Counted from the first letter of the stretch, positions 44,384-53,773 are shown. The stretch: DNA of 64,000 nt from UBA6623 sp965217195 (GCA_965217195.1 CBDCHL010000005.1:744001-808000), one strand, 5' to 3'. Notes: a model not told the origin generated them from the letters alone. A program made the numbers and translations.

Positions 44384-45832
44384 ATGGAAAACTACAAACA
44401 ACTCACGATCGACGCCGTGCAAGAGGGACTGACCGCGGGCGCCTTCAGCGCCAAGGAGCTCGCGGAGGAAGCGCTGCGCGTCGCGCAAGCGGAGAACGAG
44501 CATTACGGGGCGTTTCTCCACTTTTCGCCGCAACAAGCGATCGCCGCGGCCGAAAGTGTCGACAAGGATCTTGCGGCGGGTAAACCCCTGGGCAAATTGG
44601 GCGGCGTGCCGATCGCCGTCAAAGACGTCATTCTCACCGAAGGCCTGAAGACAACGTGCGCTTCTCGGCTACTCGAGAATTACATCGCACCCTACGACGC
44701 CACGGCTGTCGCCCGCATCAAGCAAGCGGGGGCGGTGATCATCGGCAAGACGAACTGTGATGAGTTCGCGATGGGGTCGTCGAACGAAAACTCGGCTTTC
44801 TATCCGGTTAGAAATCCGGCGGCGCCCGACCGCGTACCGGGGGGGTCGAGCGGCGGTTCAGCCGCGGCGGTCGCGGGCGGGTTTGCGCCTGTCTCTCTCG
44901 GTTCCGATACCGGCGGCTCGATTCGCCAGCCGGCGTCGTTTTGTGGCGTCGTTGGAGTGCTTCCGACCTATGGCCGCGTGTCTCGCTACGGTTTGACGGC
45001 GTTTGCCAGTTCGCTCGACCACATCGGACCGTTTTCGCGGACGGTGAAAGATTCGGCGACGCTTCTGCAAGTTATTTCGGGACGCGACCCGATGGACGCC
45101 ACTTCGGCCGAGGCGCCTGTTGACGACTACCCTACGGAGCTCAGCGGAAATATCAAAGGGCTCAAGATCGGCGTACCCAAGGAATACTTCGGCGAAGGCC
45201 TCGATTCGGAAGTCGGCTCGCGGATCGAGCGAGGACTTGACTTGCTGAAGACGCTCGGCTGTGAGATCACCGAGATCAGCTTGCCAAGTACCGAGTACGC
45301 CATCGCGTCCTATTATTTGATTTGCACAGCCGAGGCCAGTGCCAATCTGGCTCGGTACGACGGGGTGCGCTACACGACGAGGGCGGGAGACACGGACAGC
45401 CTCGATAGGATGTATCGCAATACACGAGGCGAGGGTTTCGGAACGGAGGTCAAGCGACGCATTATTTTGGGAACCTACGTTCTCAGCGCGGGCTACTACG
45501 ACGCCTACTATCGGAAGGCGCAGAAGGTGCGCGCGCTCATTGCGGCCGATTTCACGAAGGCTTTCGAGCAAGTAGATGCGATCGTGACGCCGGTTTCACC
45601 CTTCCCGGCTTTCAAGCTGGGGGAGAAGACGGCCGATCCGCTCGAGATGTATCTCTCCGACATCTACACGATTACGGCGAGTCTGGCGGGCATTGCGGGC
45701 CTGAGCGTCCCCTGCGGCAAGTCGTCAGAGGGCCTGCCGGTGGGCATGCAGATTCTTACAAACCATTTCGAGGAAGCGAAGATGTTGCGGATCGCCGATG
45801 CTTTCGAGAAGGCGGGTGGGTTCGAGGGGTAA
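44384..45832 (+). CDS. gatA: Asp-tRNA(Asn)/Glu-tRNA(Gln) amidotransferase subunit A
   Basis: Amidase-signature glutaminase that supplies ammonia to GatB. 482 residues. Catalytic Ser-cis-Ser-Lys triad visible: Lys in GVPIAVKDVI, Ser in VPGGSSGGSAAAV and Ser in LGSDTGGSIRQPA. Further blocks GAVIIGKTNCDEFAMGSSNE, NSAFYPVRNPAAPDRVPGGS, SLDHIGPFSRTVKDSATLLQ and GLPVGMQIL. Together with gatC it indicates the indirect, transamidation route for Gln and/or Asn charging. Confidence 0.97.
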   Translation: MENYKQLTIDAVQEGLTAGAFSAKELAEEALRVAQAENEHYGAFLHFSPQQAIAAAESVDKDLAAGKPLGKLGGVPIAVKDVILTEGLKTTCASRLLENYIAPYDATAVARIKQAGAVIIGKTNCDEFAMGSSNENSAFYPVRNPAAPDRVPGGSSGGSAAAVAGGFAPVSLGSDTGGSIRQPASFCGVVGVLPTYGRVSRYGLTAFASSLDHIGPFSRTVKDSATLLQVISGRDPMDATSAEAPVDDYPTELSGNIKGLKIGVPKEYFGEGLDSEVGSRIERGLDLLKTLGCEITEISLPSTEYAIASYYLICTAEASANLARYDGVRYTTRAGDTDSLDRMYRNTRGEGFGTEVKRRIILGTYVLSAGYYDAYYRKAQKVRALIAADFTKAFEQVDAIVTPVSPFPAFKLGEKTADPLEMYLSDIYTITASLAGIAGLSVPCGKSSEGLPVGMQILTNHFEEAKMLRIADAFEKAGGFEG

Positions 45833-45979
45833 AGGCTACCGGGCCGTTTCCAAAGCTCTCGACCGAAGAACCAGAGCCCCGAGCGAAAGCGACGGGCCAA
45901 ACGACAAGGTCTTCGCTGAATCGCGAGAGGCACTCAAAGTTTGGCGCGCCGACGAGACCGTAGGCCGTGGACAGGTTTC

Positions 45980-46459
45980 ATGCTTGAATCGCCCGACAAG
46001 AAAGCGTCCAGCGGTCTGCCCGTCGGCACGGTGGTTTTCGCGTTGGCAGCAATCGTAGGGGTGGCCGGTGCGTACTTTCTATATCAAGACTGGGTAGACC
46101 GCGCACCGCTGCTGCCGCAGCTTACAGAAGAAGCCAAAGGTTACTTACCCAATCTCGACTTGAGCGACGTCGAGATGACCGCGGAGGAAAGCTTTCTCGA
46201 GCAAACCATCGTTAGCATCGAAGGTAAGATCACTAACAACGGAACCCGTGCCCTGCGCGCTGTCGATATCCATTGCGTTTTTCGGGAACCCTACGGGCAG
46301 GAGGTCGGCCGCGAGCTGGTCAGAATCGTCGGGCGGCGGGGAAACGAGCTGCCTCCGGGAGGGACGCGATCGTTCCGTTTGGCTTTTGACGATGTCGCGC
46401 TTGAATGGAACCAGGCATTGCCGGATCTCTACATCGCTCAGGTCGTTTTCGCGGAATAA
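45980..46459 (+). CDS. Membrane-anchored protein with FxLYD/DUF3426-like domain
   Basis: 159 residues. MLESPDKKASSGLPVGTV precedes one membrane helix (VVFALAAIVGVAGAYFLYQD). The outside domain has SFLEQTIVSIEGKITNNGTR, ALRAVDIHCVFREPYGQEVG and LPPGGTRSFRLAFDDV. This is the beta-sandwich with N-N-G and PGxxxxF blocks seen in DUF3426/FxLYD proteins, of structural or unknown function. It follows gatA by about 147 bases on the same strand. Confidence 0.75.
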   Translation: MLESPDKKASSGLPVGTVVFALAAIVGVAGAYFLYQDWVDRAPLLPQLTEEAKGYLPNLDLSDVEMTAEESFLEQTIVSIEGKITNNGTRALRAVDIHCVFREPYGQEVGRELVRIVGRRGNELPPGGTRSFRLAFDDVALEWNQALPDLYIAQVVFAE

Positions 46460-46498
46460 TGCGATACGACGAGGGCCTCTAACAGCGGGTTTAGCCCC

Positions 46499-46930
46499 TT
46501 AACCACCCGGCTCGCCGTCGTCGTATTCGATTAATTCCAACAATACGCCGCCAGTTGATTTCGGGTGGACGAAGACATAGCGGTACCCTTCGGCGCCGAT
46601 TTGGATTTGGTCCGTGACCAGTTGAGCTCCACCGGCCCGCATTCTCCCAACCGCGGCCTCCAAGTCGGGGACTTGCACGGCGATATGGTGCAAGCCTTCG
46701 CCGCGCTTATCGATGAACCGGGCGATCACCGAGTCATCCGAGGTAGGTTCGAGTAGTTCCAGGCGCGGCTCGCCGAGCGGCAGCATAGCGACTTCGACTT
46801 TTTCGAGCTCGACCACGACGCGGCGGCTTGGCTCGACCCCGAGAGCGTCACGGTAGAGTTTCAGGGATTCGTCGATCGAGCGAACGGCGATGCCGATGTG
46901 GTCGATTTTGGGGTCTTTGGGCGGAGGCAA
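46499..46930 (-). CDS. mce: Methylmalonyl-CoA epimerase
   Basis: Interconverts (R)- and (S)-methylmalonyl-CoA in propionate and branched-chain or odd-chain acid metabolism. 143 residues, VOC fold: KIDHIGIAVRSIDESLKLYR with a metal His, LGEPRLELLEPT, GEGLHHIAVQVPDLEAAVG with the second His, and KSTGGVLLELIEY with the metal Glu. 41 bases downstream of meaB on the same strand, which fits the pathway; the mutase itself is not in the window. Confidence 0.92.
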   Translation of the reverse strand: MPPPKDPKIDHIGIAVRSIDESLKLYRDALGVEPSRRVVVELEKVEVAMLPLGEPRLELLEPTSDDSVIARFIDKRGEGLHHIAVQVPDLEAAVGRMRAGGAQLVTDQIQIGAEGYRYVFVHPKSTGGVLLELIEYDDGEPGG

Positions 46931-46971
46931 GAGAACCTCTCTGGGCGGAGATTAAAGCAATCCTCGCAGAA

Positions 46972-47889
46972 TCATTCCACCTCGCCGACTAACTCCTCGA
47001 CGAGGTCGTAGGGGTTCTCGCGACCCTCGGCCACTGCGCGGGCCATCTCGTCGAGGCAGGAATCGTCAATGCGGCCGAGAACGCGTTCGGCCATCCGCTG
47101 TTTCACCAGTTCAACAAGCCGCTCTTTCCACCCGGCGGTGAGGCGGGCATGCGACTCGGGCAACGAGTCCAGGGCGTCGAGGAGTTTGTCGACTCCCTGA
47201 TCTTCGACGGCAACGGTGCGCACGATCGGCGGCCTGGAGTGACGTTCGGGCAGGAGCGAGAGCAATGCTTCGAGCTGCCCTTCGACCCGGTCGGCGCCTG
47301 CTTGGTCGGCTTTGTTGATCACGAAAACGTCGGCAATTTCCAAGACGCCGGCCTTCATCGTTTGCACATCATCGCCCATCGCGGGGGTTAGAACTAAGGC
47401 GACTCGGGACGCCCACTTGACGATGTCGACTTCCGCCTGCCCGACGCCGACGGTTTCGATCAGCACGACATCGGTGCCCGCGGCCTCCAACACGGTGACG
47501 ACGTCCGCGGCCGTCGGGGCCAGCCCGCCCAACACGCCGCGTGTCGCCATGGAACGTACGAACACTCCGTCATCGGCGTGATGCGATTGCATACGCACGC
47601 GATCGCCGAGAATTGATCCTCCTGAATAGGGGCTGGTCGGATCGACGGCCACGATCGCAACCGTTCGACCTTGGCGGCGCAGATGCCTAGCAAGACGATC
47701 AACCAACGTGCTCTTGCCGGCGCCCGGAGCGCCGGTCACCCCGATTCGCAGGGCCTTGCCCGAATACGGAAACAGTGCCTTGAGGAGGGAGTCGGCGCGT
47801 GGGCCGCGGTTTTCAATTTCCGTAAGAGCACGGGCGAGCGGACGCGCTTCCCCGCCCCGAATCTGCTCGACCCAATGGTCCAACTCCAC
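46972..47889 (-). CDS. meaB: Methylmalonyl-CoA mutase-associated GTPase MeaB
   Basis: G3E-family GTPase chaperone that protects and reloads the B12-dependent methylmalonyl-CoA mutase. 305 residues from a GTG start. RIGVTGAPGAGKSTLVDRLA is the P-loop; TVAIVAVDPTSPYSGGSILG, DRVRMQSHHADDGVFVRSMA, TRGVLGGLAPTAADVVTVLE, VLIETVGVGQAEVDIVKWA (switch) and VFVINKADQAG (NKAD base recognition) are all intact. It lies 12 bases after the acyl-CoA dehydrogenase. Confidence 0.95.
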   Translation of the reverse strand: MELDHWVEQIRGGEARPLARALTEIENRGPRADSLLKALFPYSGKALRIGVTGAPGAGKSTLVDRLARHLRRQGRTVAIVAVDPTSPYSGGSILGDRVRMQSHHADDGVFVRSMATRGVLGGLAPTAADVVTVLEAAGTDVVLIETVGVGQAEVDIVKWASRVALVLTPAMGDDVQTMKAGVLEIADVFVINKADQAGADRVEGQLEALLSLLPERHSRPPIVRTVAVEDQGVDKLLDALDSLPESHARLTAGWKERLVELVKQRMAERVLGRIDDSCLDEMARAVAEGRENPYDLVEELVGEVE

Positions 47890-47901
47890 GGCTCTAGGAT
47901 C

Positions 47902-49044
47902 TCAAGTTTTGAGAATCTCGCGGGCAATAATATTTCGCTGGATCTCGCTGGTGCCTTCCCCAATGGTCAGCACTTTGACGTCACGATAGAACTTTTCGAC
48001 CGGATAGTCCTTGATGAATCCGTAACCGCCGAAGATCTGCACCCCTTCGTTGGCGGCGCGGACGGCCATCTCGCTGGCATAGAGTTTGGCCATCGAGGAC
48101 ATTTTCGTTACCCGGCGTCCTTGGTCAAGATGCCAGCCAGCTTGGTAGGTGAGCAGGCGCGCGGCTTCGATTTCGGTCGCCATGTCGGCCAGCTTATGTT
48201 GGATCGCCTGGAACTCGGAGATCTTCTGACCGAACTGTTCGCGTTGCCGGGCGTAGTTGAGCGAGGCTTCATAGGCGCCCTGCGCCAGCCCGACCGAAAG
48301 GGCGGCGATCGAGATGCGGCCTCCGTCGAGTGTCCTCATTGCGCCGGTGAAGCCGTGGCCGGGAGCGCCCAGAATGTGATCGAGGGGCAGTTTGCAGTTC
48401 TCGAAAAGCACCTCTCCCGTTACGCTGGCACGCATGCCGAGCTTGTTTTCCTTGCGGCCGACTCGGAATCCTTCGGTCCCTTTTTCGATGACGAAGGCCG
48501 AGATGCCTTTTTCGGCTTTGTTCGGGTTGGTGACCGCCATTGCCACGCAGACATCAGCAATGTGGGCGTTTGTCGTGAACGTTTTCGAGCCGTTCAACAG
48601 CCAATGGTCGCCCTTCTTTTCGGCACGGCAGCGCGTGCCGGCGGCGTCGGAGCCGGCCTGGGGTTCAGTGAGCGACCAGCAGCCGATCCACTCGCCGGTC
48701 GAGAGCTTGGGAACATATTTGCGCCGTTGCTGGTCGCTGCCCATTATGTAGATATGGTTGGTACAGAGCGAGATTTGCGCGGCGACCAACAGGGCCACCG
48801 AGGGATCGACGCGGGCCAGTTCCTCGATCGCGATGGCGTATTCGATATAGCCCATGCCGCTGCCGCCCAAGTCCTCGGGAAAGATGATTCCGAACAGGCC
48901 CAACTCGGCGACTTTGCGGATGATCTCGTCGGGCAGATTCTGGGCCTCGTCCCACTCCATGATGTGAGGCTTGACCTCGGCCTCGGCGAACTCTCGCACC
49001 GACCGGCGGAGTGCCTGTTGCTCGGGGGTGAGCTGGAAATCCAT
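47902..49044 (-). CDS. Acyl-CoA dehydrogenase
   Basis: FAD enzyme that introduces the alpha-beta double bond into an acyl-CoA. 380 residues: MDFQLTPEQQALRRSVREFA, GIIFPEDLGGSGMGYIEYAI, CWSLTEPQAGSDAAGTRCRA, LNGSKTFTTNAHIADVCVAM, IAALSVGLAQGAYEASLNYA, and GYGFIKDYPVEKFYRD, KVLTIGEGTSEIQRNIIARE, with the catalytic Glu in IGEGT as in short-chain enzymes. Clustered with meaB and the epimerase, so likely part of branched-chain or short-chain acid breakdown to propionyl/methylmalonyl-CoA; exact chain length not inferable. Confidence 0.95.
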   Translation of the reverse strand: MDFQLTPEQQALRRSVREFAEAEVKPHIMEWDEAQNLPDEIIRKVAELGLFGIIFPEDLGGSGMGYIEYAIAIEELARVDPSVALLVAAQISLCTNHIYIMGSDQQRRKYVPKLSTGEWIGCWSLTEPQAGSDAAGTRCRAEKKGDHWLLNGSKTFTTNAHIADVCVAMAVTNPNKAEKGISAFVIEKGTEGFRVGRKENKLGMRASVTGEVLFENCKLPLDHILGAPGHGFTGAMRTLDGGRISIAALSVGLAQGAYEASLNYARQREQFGQKISEFQAIQHKLADMATEIEAARLLTYQAGWHLDQGRRVTKMSSMAKLYASEMAVRAANEGVQIFGGYGFIKDYPVEKFYRDVKVLTIGEGTSEIQRNIIAREILKT

Positions 49045-49215
49045 GGCTTGCCCTATTGTCCCTTAATCGGAAAGCGGGACCTGGAGCAACACCGAAAAGG
49101 GAGGGCGGCGAGGCGGGAGAATGTTCGATCAGGCCCGGCTTGCCGAATGTCGGCTACTCGGCACACCGTAGCCGCGATGTCAGGAAAACGTCGCCGGAGA
49201 ACGAACGGAACGCTG

Positions 49216-49428
49216 CTAGAACTGCTTGCCCTTGAGCAGTCCCCACCCCATGAAGAACAAGCCGGAGATCATCATCGTGACGCTCCAGTTGCGTGGCAAC
49301 ACGTCCTGATAGTAGAAGTTACAGAAAACCCAAGAGAGGGTGACAATTGATCCCAGCAGAAACATCTTCGTTGCCCCAGCTACCATAATCATCGCCGTTG
49401 CGTCGGCTTGAGTCAAGCTCAGAAGCAC
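49216..49428 (-). CDS. Small two-helix membrane protein
   Basis: Up to 70 residues. Helix 1 is MFLLGSIVTLSWVFCNFYYQ and helix 2 MMISGLFFMGWGLLKGKQF, with a short loop DVLPRNWSVT between. The start is uncertain (GTG 49428, ATG 49392 or ATG 49365). No family recognised. It lies on the same strand as its neighbours, between the acyl-CoA dehydrogenase and the CoxG-type gene, with gaps of over 140 bases on both sides. Confidence 0.5.
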   Translation of the reverse strand: MLLSLTQADATAMIMVAGATKMFLLGSIVTLSWVFCNFYYQDVLPRNWSVTMMISGLFFMGWGLLKGKQF

Positions 49429-49570
49429 GAACCTAGGTCGAAATCAGCGGTACAGAGGTACTTCGACGTGGTAGGCCGTAAAGCCTTCTGAATAAGGCCT
49501 TTGACCTATCAAGATCCGCTGACCGGAGCGGGTGGGGAGAAGCTCCGGCAGGCGATTCACTGAAAGACGC

Positions 49571-50020
49571 TCAGTCGGCCTCTTCCGCCAGGACCTTCGA
49601 CAGCTCGGTGAAAAACTTCCGAATCATCATCTTGGAGGTCATGTCCATCAGTCGCTGGCCGACGGAAGCGATCATACCGCCGACGCGGATGTCCCCTTCG
49701 TAGTGAACCAGCGTCTCGCCGGCACCGGCTTCCTCGATGCGAAACTGACCGCTGCCGTTGACGAAACCGACTTTCCCCGTTCCCTCGACGAGCAGTCGGT
49801 AGCTTTCCGGCGGTTGGGTGTCTTCAAGCGACACTTTACCGTCGAAGAGGCCCTGCACGGCGGCCAGAGCCAGCTTCATTTTCATCTTGTATTGGTTCTC
49901 GCCGATCGGATCGAGAGATTCGCAGCCGGGAAGCGTGCGCGCCAAGACCTCCGGGTCAAGCAACGCTTCCCAAACCTTTTGTCGCGGGGCCGCCAGCTTG
50001 TGCTGACCCTTGATTTTCAT
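49571..50020 (-). CDS. coxG: CoxG-type SRPBCC protein
   Basis: 149 residues: KIKGQHKLAAPRQKVWEALL, DPEVLARTLPGCESLDPIGE, NQYKMKMKLALAAVQGLFDG, GETLVHYEGDIRVGGMIASV, and GQRLMDMTSKMMIRKFFTEL. In CO oxidisers, CoxG anchors the CO dehydrogenase to the membrane and related proteins bind quinone. This one lacks a long C-terminal membrane tail. Last gene of a set of overlapping genes S-L-M-G; it overlaps the flavoprotein gene by four bases. Confidence 0.9.
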   Translation of the reverse strand: MKIKGQHKLAAPRQKVWEALLDPEVLARTLPGCESLDPIGENQYKMKMKLALAAVQGLFDGKVSLEDTQPPESYRLLVEGTGKVGFVNGSGQFRIEEAGAGETLVHYEGDIRVGGMIASVGQRLMDMTSKMMIRKFFTELSKVLAEEAD

Positions 50021-50877
50021 TGAGCGCGTCCGGCGGCGGCCGCGATCGCCCGGCGAGCGAAAACCGTCGCCAAGTGGGCGCGGTATTCGGCCGAGGCGTG
50101 GAGGTCCTGCAACGCATCAACACCTTCAGCCGCCGCTTGCGCGGCCGAAGCGTAGGTCTCGTCGTTGGCGGGTTGCCCTTCAAGCGCGCTTTCGACAGCA
50201 GAGGCGCGATAAGCCTTGGAGCCGACGCCGGTCATGCCGACGCGTGCGAACGAAATATTGCCGCCGCTGACGCCGATGCGCGCCGCGGCGCCGACAATGG
50301 CGTATCCCGAAGCGGGCTGCACAATGGTCTCGTACGCAGAGCCGACGCCGGCAGACTCCACCGGGACCTGAATCTCGGTGACGATTTCGCCGGGCTCGAG
50401 CGTTGTCGTCAGCGCATCCACGATGAAATCGTCAATCGCCGCCACACGTTCGCCGCCCGATCCGACGACCTTGACGCTCGCTTCGAGGGCTTGCAACGCC
50501 GCGGGATAGTCGGCTGCGGGGTCAGCGTGCGCCACAGCGCCGCCGATCGTGCCGCGATTGCGTACCTGGACGTCGCCGATGCCCGCGGCGGCGGCGGCGA
50601 GCAAGGGGCACTTCTCGCGTAGCAGGTCGGAGTTTTCGACCTGCTCGTGCGTCGTCATGGAACCGATACGAATGACGCCGTCCTCTTCCACGATGAAATC
50701 CAGGTCGGCGATACCGCCCAGGTCAACGACTTGGGACGGCGCGGCTAGACGGAGCTTCATGATCGGGATCAAGCTCTGCCCGCCGGCTAGAACTTTCGCC
50801 TCGGGGTCGTCAGACAAAACCTTCAGGGCGTCGGAAAGGGTGTCCGGAGCGGTGTAGTCAAAACTAGAGGCAATCAC
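50017..50877 (-). CDS. Molybdenum hydroxylase FAD-binding subunit (CoxM/CutM type)
   Basis: Medium subunit carrying FAD. 286 residues: FDYTAPDTLSDALKVL, AKVLAGGQSLIPIMKLRLAA (FAD contact), RNRGTIGGAVAHADPAADYP (second FAD contact, T-I-G-G), and AIVGAAARIG. Passes electrons from the 2Fe-2S clusters to the acceptor. Overlaps the large-subunit gene and the coxG-type gene by four bases each, so all are translated together. Confidence 0.93.
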   Translation of the reverse strand: MIASSFDYTAPDTLSDALKVLSDDPEAKVLAGGQSLIPIMKLRLAAPSQVVDLGGIADLDFIVEEDGVIRIGSMTTHEQVENSDLLREKCPLLAAAAAGIGDVQVRNRGTIGGAVAHADPAADYPAALQALEASVKVVGSGGERVAAIDDFIVDALTTTLEPGEIVTEIQVPVESAGVGSAYETIVQPASGYAIVGAAARIGVSGGNISFARVGMTGVGSKAYRASAVESALEGQPANDETYASAAQAAAEGVDALQDLHASAEYRAHLATVFARRAIAAAAGRAQ

Positions 50878-53216
50878 GATTGGCTCCTTTCGTTGATCAG
50901 GTTCCAGACTTTCTGCGGCGTCATTGGAATGTCGATGTGCTCGACGCCCATGTGAGACAGGGCATCGACGACGGCGTTGACAAAGGCGGGAAGCGAGCCG
51001 ATCGTTCCGGCTTCTCCGACGCCCTTGGCGCCAAGCGGGTTGACGGGCGAGGGCGTCACGGTCCTTTCCGATTCGATCCAGGGCATGTCTTTCGCCTTGG
51101 GAATCGCGTAGTCCATGAAGGTTCCGGTGAGAAGCTGGCCGTCGTCGCTGAAAACGACCTCTTCAAGAAACGCCGGGCCCAAACCTTGCGCGATGCCGCC
51201 GTGCAACTGGCCGTCGACCAGCATGGGGTTGATGACGTTGCCGATGTCGTCGACCGCGACATAGCGCAGAATTTTCACTTGGCCGGTATCGCCGTCCACT
51301 TCCACCGTGCAGATGTGTGCGCCGAAAGGGAAGGCGAAGTTAGCGGGTTCGAAGAAGCGCGTTGCCGAGAGGCCGGGCTCGGTGTCGGGCGGCAAGTTCT
51401 GCGCCAGAACAGCTTCGAGCGCGAGGGCTTGGAAGGTGAGCGTCTTGTCGGTCTCGCTCGACGAGAACACGCCTCCCTCGAATTGCACGCTGTCGGGCGA
51501 AGCTTCGATGATGTGGGCGGCGTACTTCTTGCTCTTGGCGACGATGTCTTCGAGCGCCAGATGAACGGCGGTTCCGCCGATCGCCGTGCCGCGGCTTCCG
51601 AACGTCCCCACGCCCCAGTGCACCTTGCCGGTATCGCCGTGAATGACGACGACGTCGTCAATGCCGACGCCAAGCGCATCGGCCGCCATTTGCGCATAAA
51701 TGGTTTCACCGCCTTGCCCATGGGGCGAGGCCCCGGACATAACGGTGACCTTCCCGGTCGCCTCTACACGGACGGTTGCGCTTTCCCAACCGCCGGCGGG
51801 TAGCGCCGAGGAGGGTCCGAAGGCGCAGAGTTCGCCGTAGGTCGAGATACCCAGCCCGAGCAGGCGTCCTTCCGATCGGGCTTGCTGCTGTTCCGCGAGG
51901 AAATCCTGGTAGCCAATGTTCTCCAGAGCGATGTTGAAGGCCTTGGCGTAGTCGCCGCTGTCGTAGCTCAGGCCGCTCGCGGTTTCGAACGGGAATTCGT
52001 CGGCGGAAGGGAAATTCTTCAAGCGCAGCTCGGCGGGATCCATGCCCAACTTGTCGGCCAGCTTGTCAACGACGCGCTCGAGGACGTAGGTCGCCTCGGG
52101 CCGTCCCGCCCCGCGGTAGAGATCGGTGGGCGGCAGATTGGTGAAAACCCCGGTGAGATCGGCGGTGAAACTCTTGATCTTATAAAGCCCGGGGATCATG
52201 ATGACGGCGAGCGTCGGAATGATCGGGGTCAGCAACTGATGATGGGCGCCGATGTCTTGCAAGATCTTGAAGCGCACCGCGGTAATCGTGCCGTCACTGC
52301 CGGCGGCCATTTCGAGATGATCGATGTGACCTCGCCCGTGGGCGACGACGCTGATGCTTTCGCGGCGATTCTCGATCCACTTGATCGGTTGCTTGAGGTC
52401 CATGGCCGCAAAGCAAGCCAACGCTTCCTCGGCCCAGACGTTACATTTGCTGCCGAACCCGCCACCGACTTCGGGTGCGATCACGCGGACGTGATTTTCG
52501 GGCAGGTTCAATTGAACTGCCAACTGCGTCTTGAGCAGGTGAGGAATCTGCGTCGACGAATAAACGAGCAGGTCTTTCGTCCCTTCGTCGTATTCGGCGA
52601 CGACGCCGCGGGTTTCTATCGGCGAGGGCGCCAGGCGCGGCACCGTGACCCGTTCGCTGACGACGACATCGGCGGCTTCGAAAGCCGCGTCGGTATCGCC
52701 GCCTTCGGCGTGGAAGGTAAAAGCGACGTTGTCGTCATATTCCGGGTGGACTCTGACGCCGCCGCCTTCGAGAGCCTTTTCGGGGTCCGCCACGGAGTCG
52801 GTCGGCTCGTATTCGACCTCGATTTGGTCGACGGCGTCCTGTGCGACATAGCGGTCGCTCGCCACGACCGCCGCAACCGGGTGGCCGACGTAATACACGC
52901 GGTCTTGCGCCAGGATCGCATGATGCGGCACGCGCAAGGTCGGCATCGAGCCGGCGCAAGGAACGGGACCGACTTCCTTGATGTCTTCGCCGGTATAGAC
53001 GGCCGAGACGCCCGGCAGCGACGCAGCCTTTTCGATCGAAATGCTTGTGATCTTGGCGGCCGAATGGGGACTGCGCAGGACCGCGGCATAGAGCATGCCG
53101 GGACGGGTAATGTCGTCGACGTAGGTCGCCGTGCCGGTAATCAAACGGGGGTCTTCGGTGCGCCGAACGCGCTGCCCCACATAGCCTTTCGTAGCTGGAG
53201 TGGTTGTCGTCGCCAT
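50874..53216 (-). CDS. Molybdenum hydroxylase large subunit, form II CO-dehydrogenase-like
   Basis: Molybdopterin-cytosine-dinucleotide subunit, 780 residues. GQRVRRTEDPRLITGTATYV at the start, VIAPEVGGGFGSKCNVWAEE (251-257 region), active-site loop TDLYRGAGRPEATYVLERVV (366-372), SGASPHGQGGETIYAQMAAD, and NPLGAKGVGEAGTIGSLPAF with the catalytic Glu. The loop is RGAGR, the form II type, not the AYXCSFR of proven CO dehydrogenases. CO is therefore not the assured substrate; aromatic, aldehyde or nicotinate-type hydroxylation is equally possible. Maturation genes (coxD/E/F) are absent here. Confidence 0.94.
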   Translation of the reverse strand: MATTTTPATKGYVGQRVRRTEDPRLITGTATYVDDITRPGMLYAAVLRSPHSAAKITSISIEKAASLPGVSAVYTGEDIKEVGPVPCAGSMPTLRVPHHAILAQDRVYYVGHPVAAVVASDRYVAQDAVDQIEVEYEPTDSVADPEKALEGGGVRVHPEYDDNVAFTFHAEGGDTDAAFEAADVVVSERVTVPRLAPSPIETRGVVAEYDEGTKDLLVYSSTQIPHLLKTQLAVQLNLPENHVRVIAPEVGGGFGSKCNVWAEEALACFAAMDLKQPIKWIENRRESISVVAHGRGHIDHLEMAAGSDGTITAVRFKILQDIGAHHQLLTPIIPTLAVIMIPGLYKIKSFTADLTGVFTNLPPTDLYRGAGRPEATYVLERVVDKLADKLGMDPAELRLKNFPSADEFPFETASGLSYDSGDYAKAFNIALENIGYQDFLAEQQQARSEGRLLGLGISTYGELCAFGPSSALPAGGWESATVRVEATGKVTVMSGASPHGQGGETIYAQMAADALGVGIDDVVVIHGDTGKVHWGVGTFGSRGTAIGGTAVHLALEDIVAKSKKYAAHIIEASPDSVQFEGGVFSSSETDKTLTFQALALEAVLAQNLPPDTEPGLSATRFFEPANFAFPFGAHICTVEVDGDTGQVKILRYVAVDDIGNVINPMLVDGQLHGGIAQGLGPAFLEEVVFSDDGQLLTGTFMDYAIPKAKDMPWIESERTVTPSPVNPLGAKGVGEAGTIGSLPAFVNAVVDALSHMGVEHIDIPMTPQKVWNLINERSQS

Positions 53217-53228
53217 GGTTCTTCCCCC

Positions 53229-53702
53229 TTATCCTTCGGCCATGGCCTTGGCGGCCGATTCAACGGATTTGACAATGTGCTGATAGCCGGTGCAGCGGCA
53301 GAGATTGCCCTCAATGGCGTGGCGGATTTCGTCGCGTGACGGGTTGGGGTTGTCGCCCAATAATTGCTTGACCGACATGATCATGCCGGGCGTGCAGAAA
53401 CCACACTGCAGGCCGTGCTCGTTCCAGAATCCTTCTTGAATCGGGTGCAGGTCGCCGTTGGACGCGAGACTCTCGATGGTCTCGACGCTCTTGCCGTCGG
53501 TTTGGACGGCCAATACCGTGCAGGACTTGACCGTGCGGCCTTCCAGCATCACCGTGCAGGCGCCGCAAACCGTTGTTTCGCAACCGATGTGGGTCCCGGT
53601 CAATCCCAATTCTTCCCTAAGAAAATGGACTAGGAGAGTGCGCGGCTCGACTTCGCGCTCGTACTCCCGCCCGTTGATATTCACCTTAATCGCTTTTGGC
53701 AT
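53229..53702 (-). CDS. Molybdenum hydroxylase 2Fe-2S subunit (CoxS type)
   Basis: 157 residues from ATG 53702, with GGAAGGAG upstream. Two 2Fe-2S domains: the plant-type cluster CETTVCGACTVMLEGRTVKS (CxxxxCxxC, with a further Cys in SCTVLA) and the C-terminal cluster LQCGFCTPGMIMSVKQLL with IEGNLCRCTGYQHIVKSVES. Moves electrons from the Mo site to FAD. First gene of the S-L-M-G operon. Confidence 0.95.
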   Translation of the reverse strand: MPKAIKVNINGREYEREVEPRTLLVHFLREELGLTGTHIGCETTVCGACTVMLEGRTVKSCTVLAVQTDGKSVETIESLASNGDLHPIQEGFWNEHGLQCGFCTPGMIMSVKQLLGDNPNPSRDEIRHAIEGNLCRCTGYQHIVKSVESAAKAMAEG

Positions 53703-53773
53703 CGGCGTGGCTCCTTCCGTAGCTTCACAATGATGAACGACTCCAAGATGCCGCGTCAAGAGATGGGAGTACA

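Noticed and set aside
47671..49350. Long plus-strand open frame (559 codons) across meaB and the acyl-CoA dehydrogenase
   Set aside because: It is antisense to two unmistakable enzyme genes; high GC content makes long shadow frames common.
51882..53339. Long plus-strand open frame opposite the molybdenum hydroxylase genes
   Set aside because: Antisense shadow; no domain, and the minus strand encodes complete cofactor motifs.
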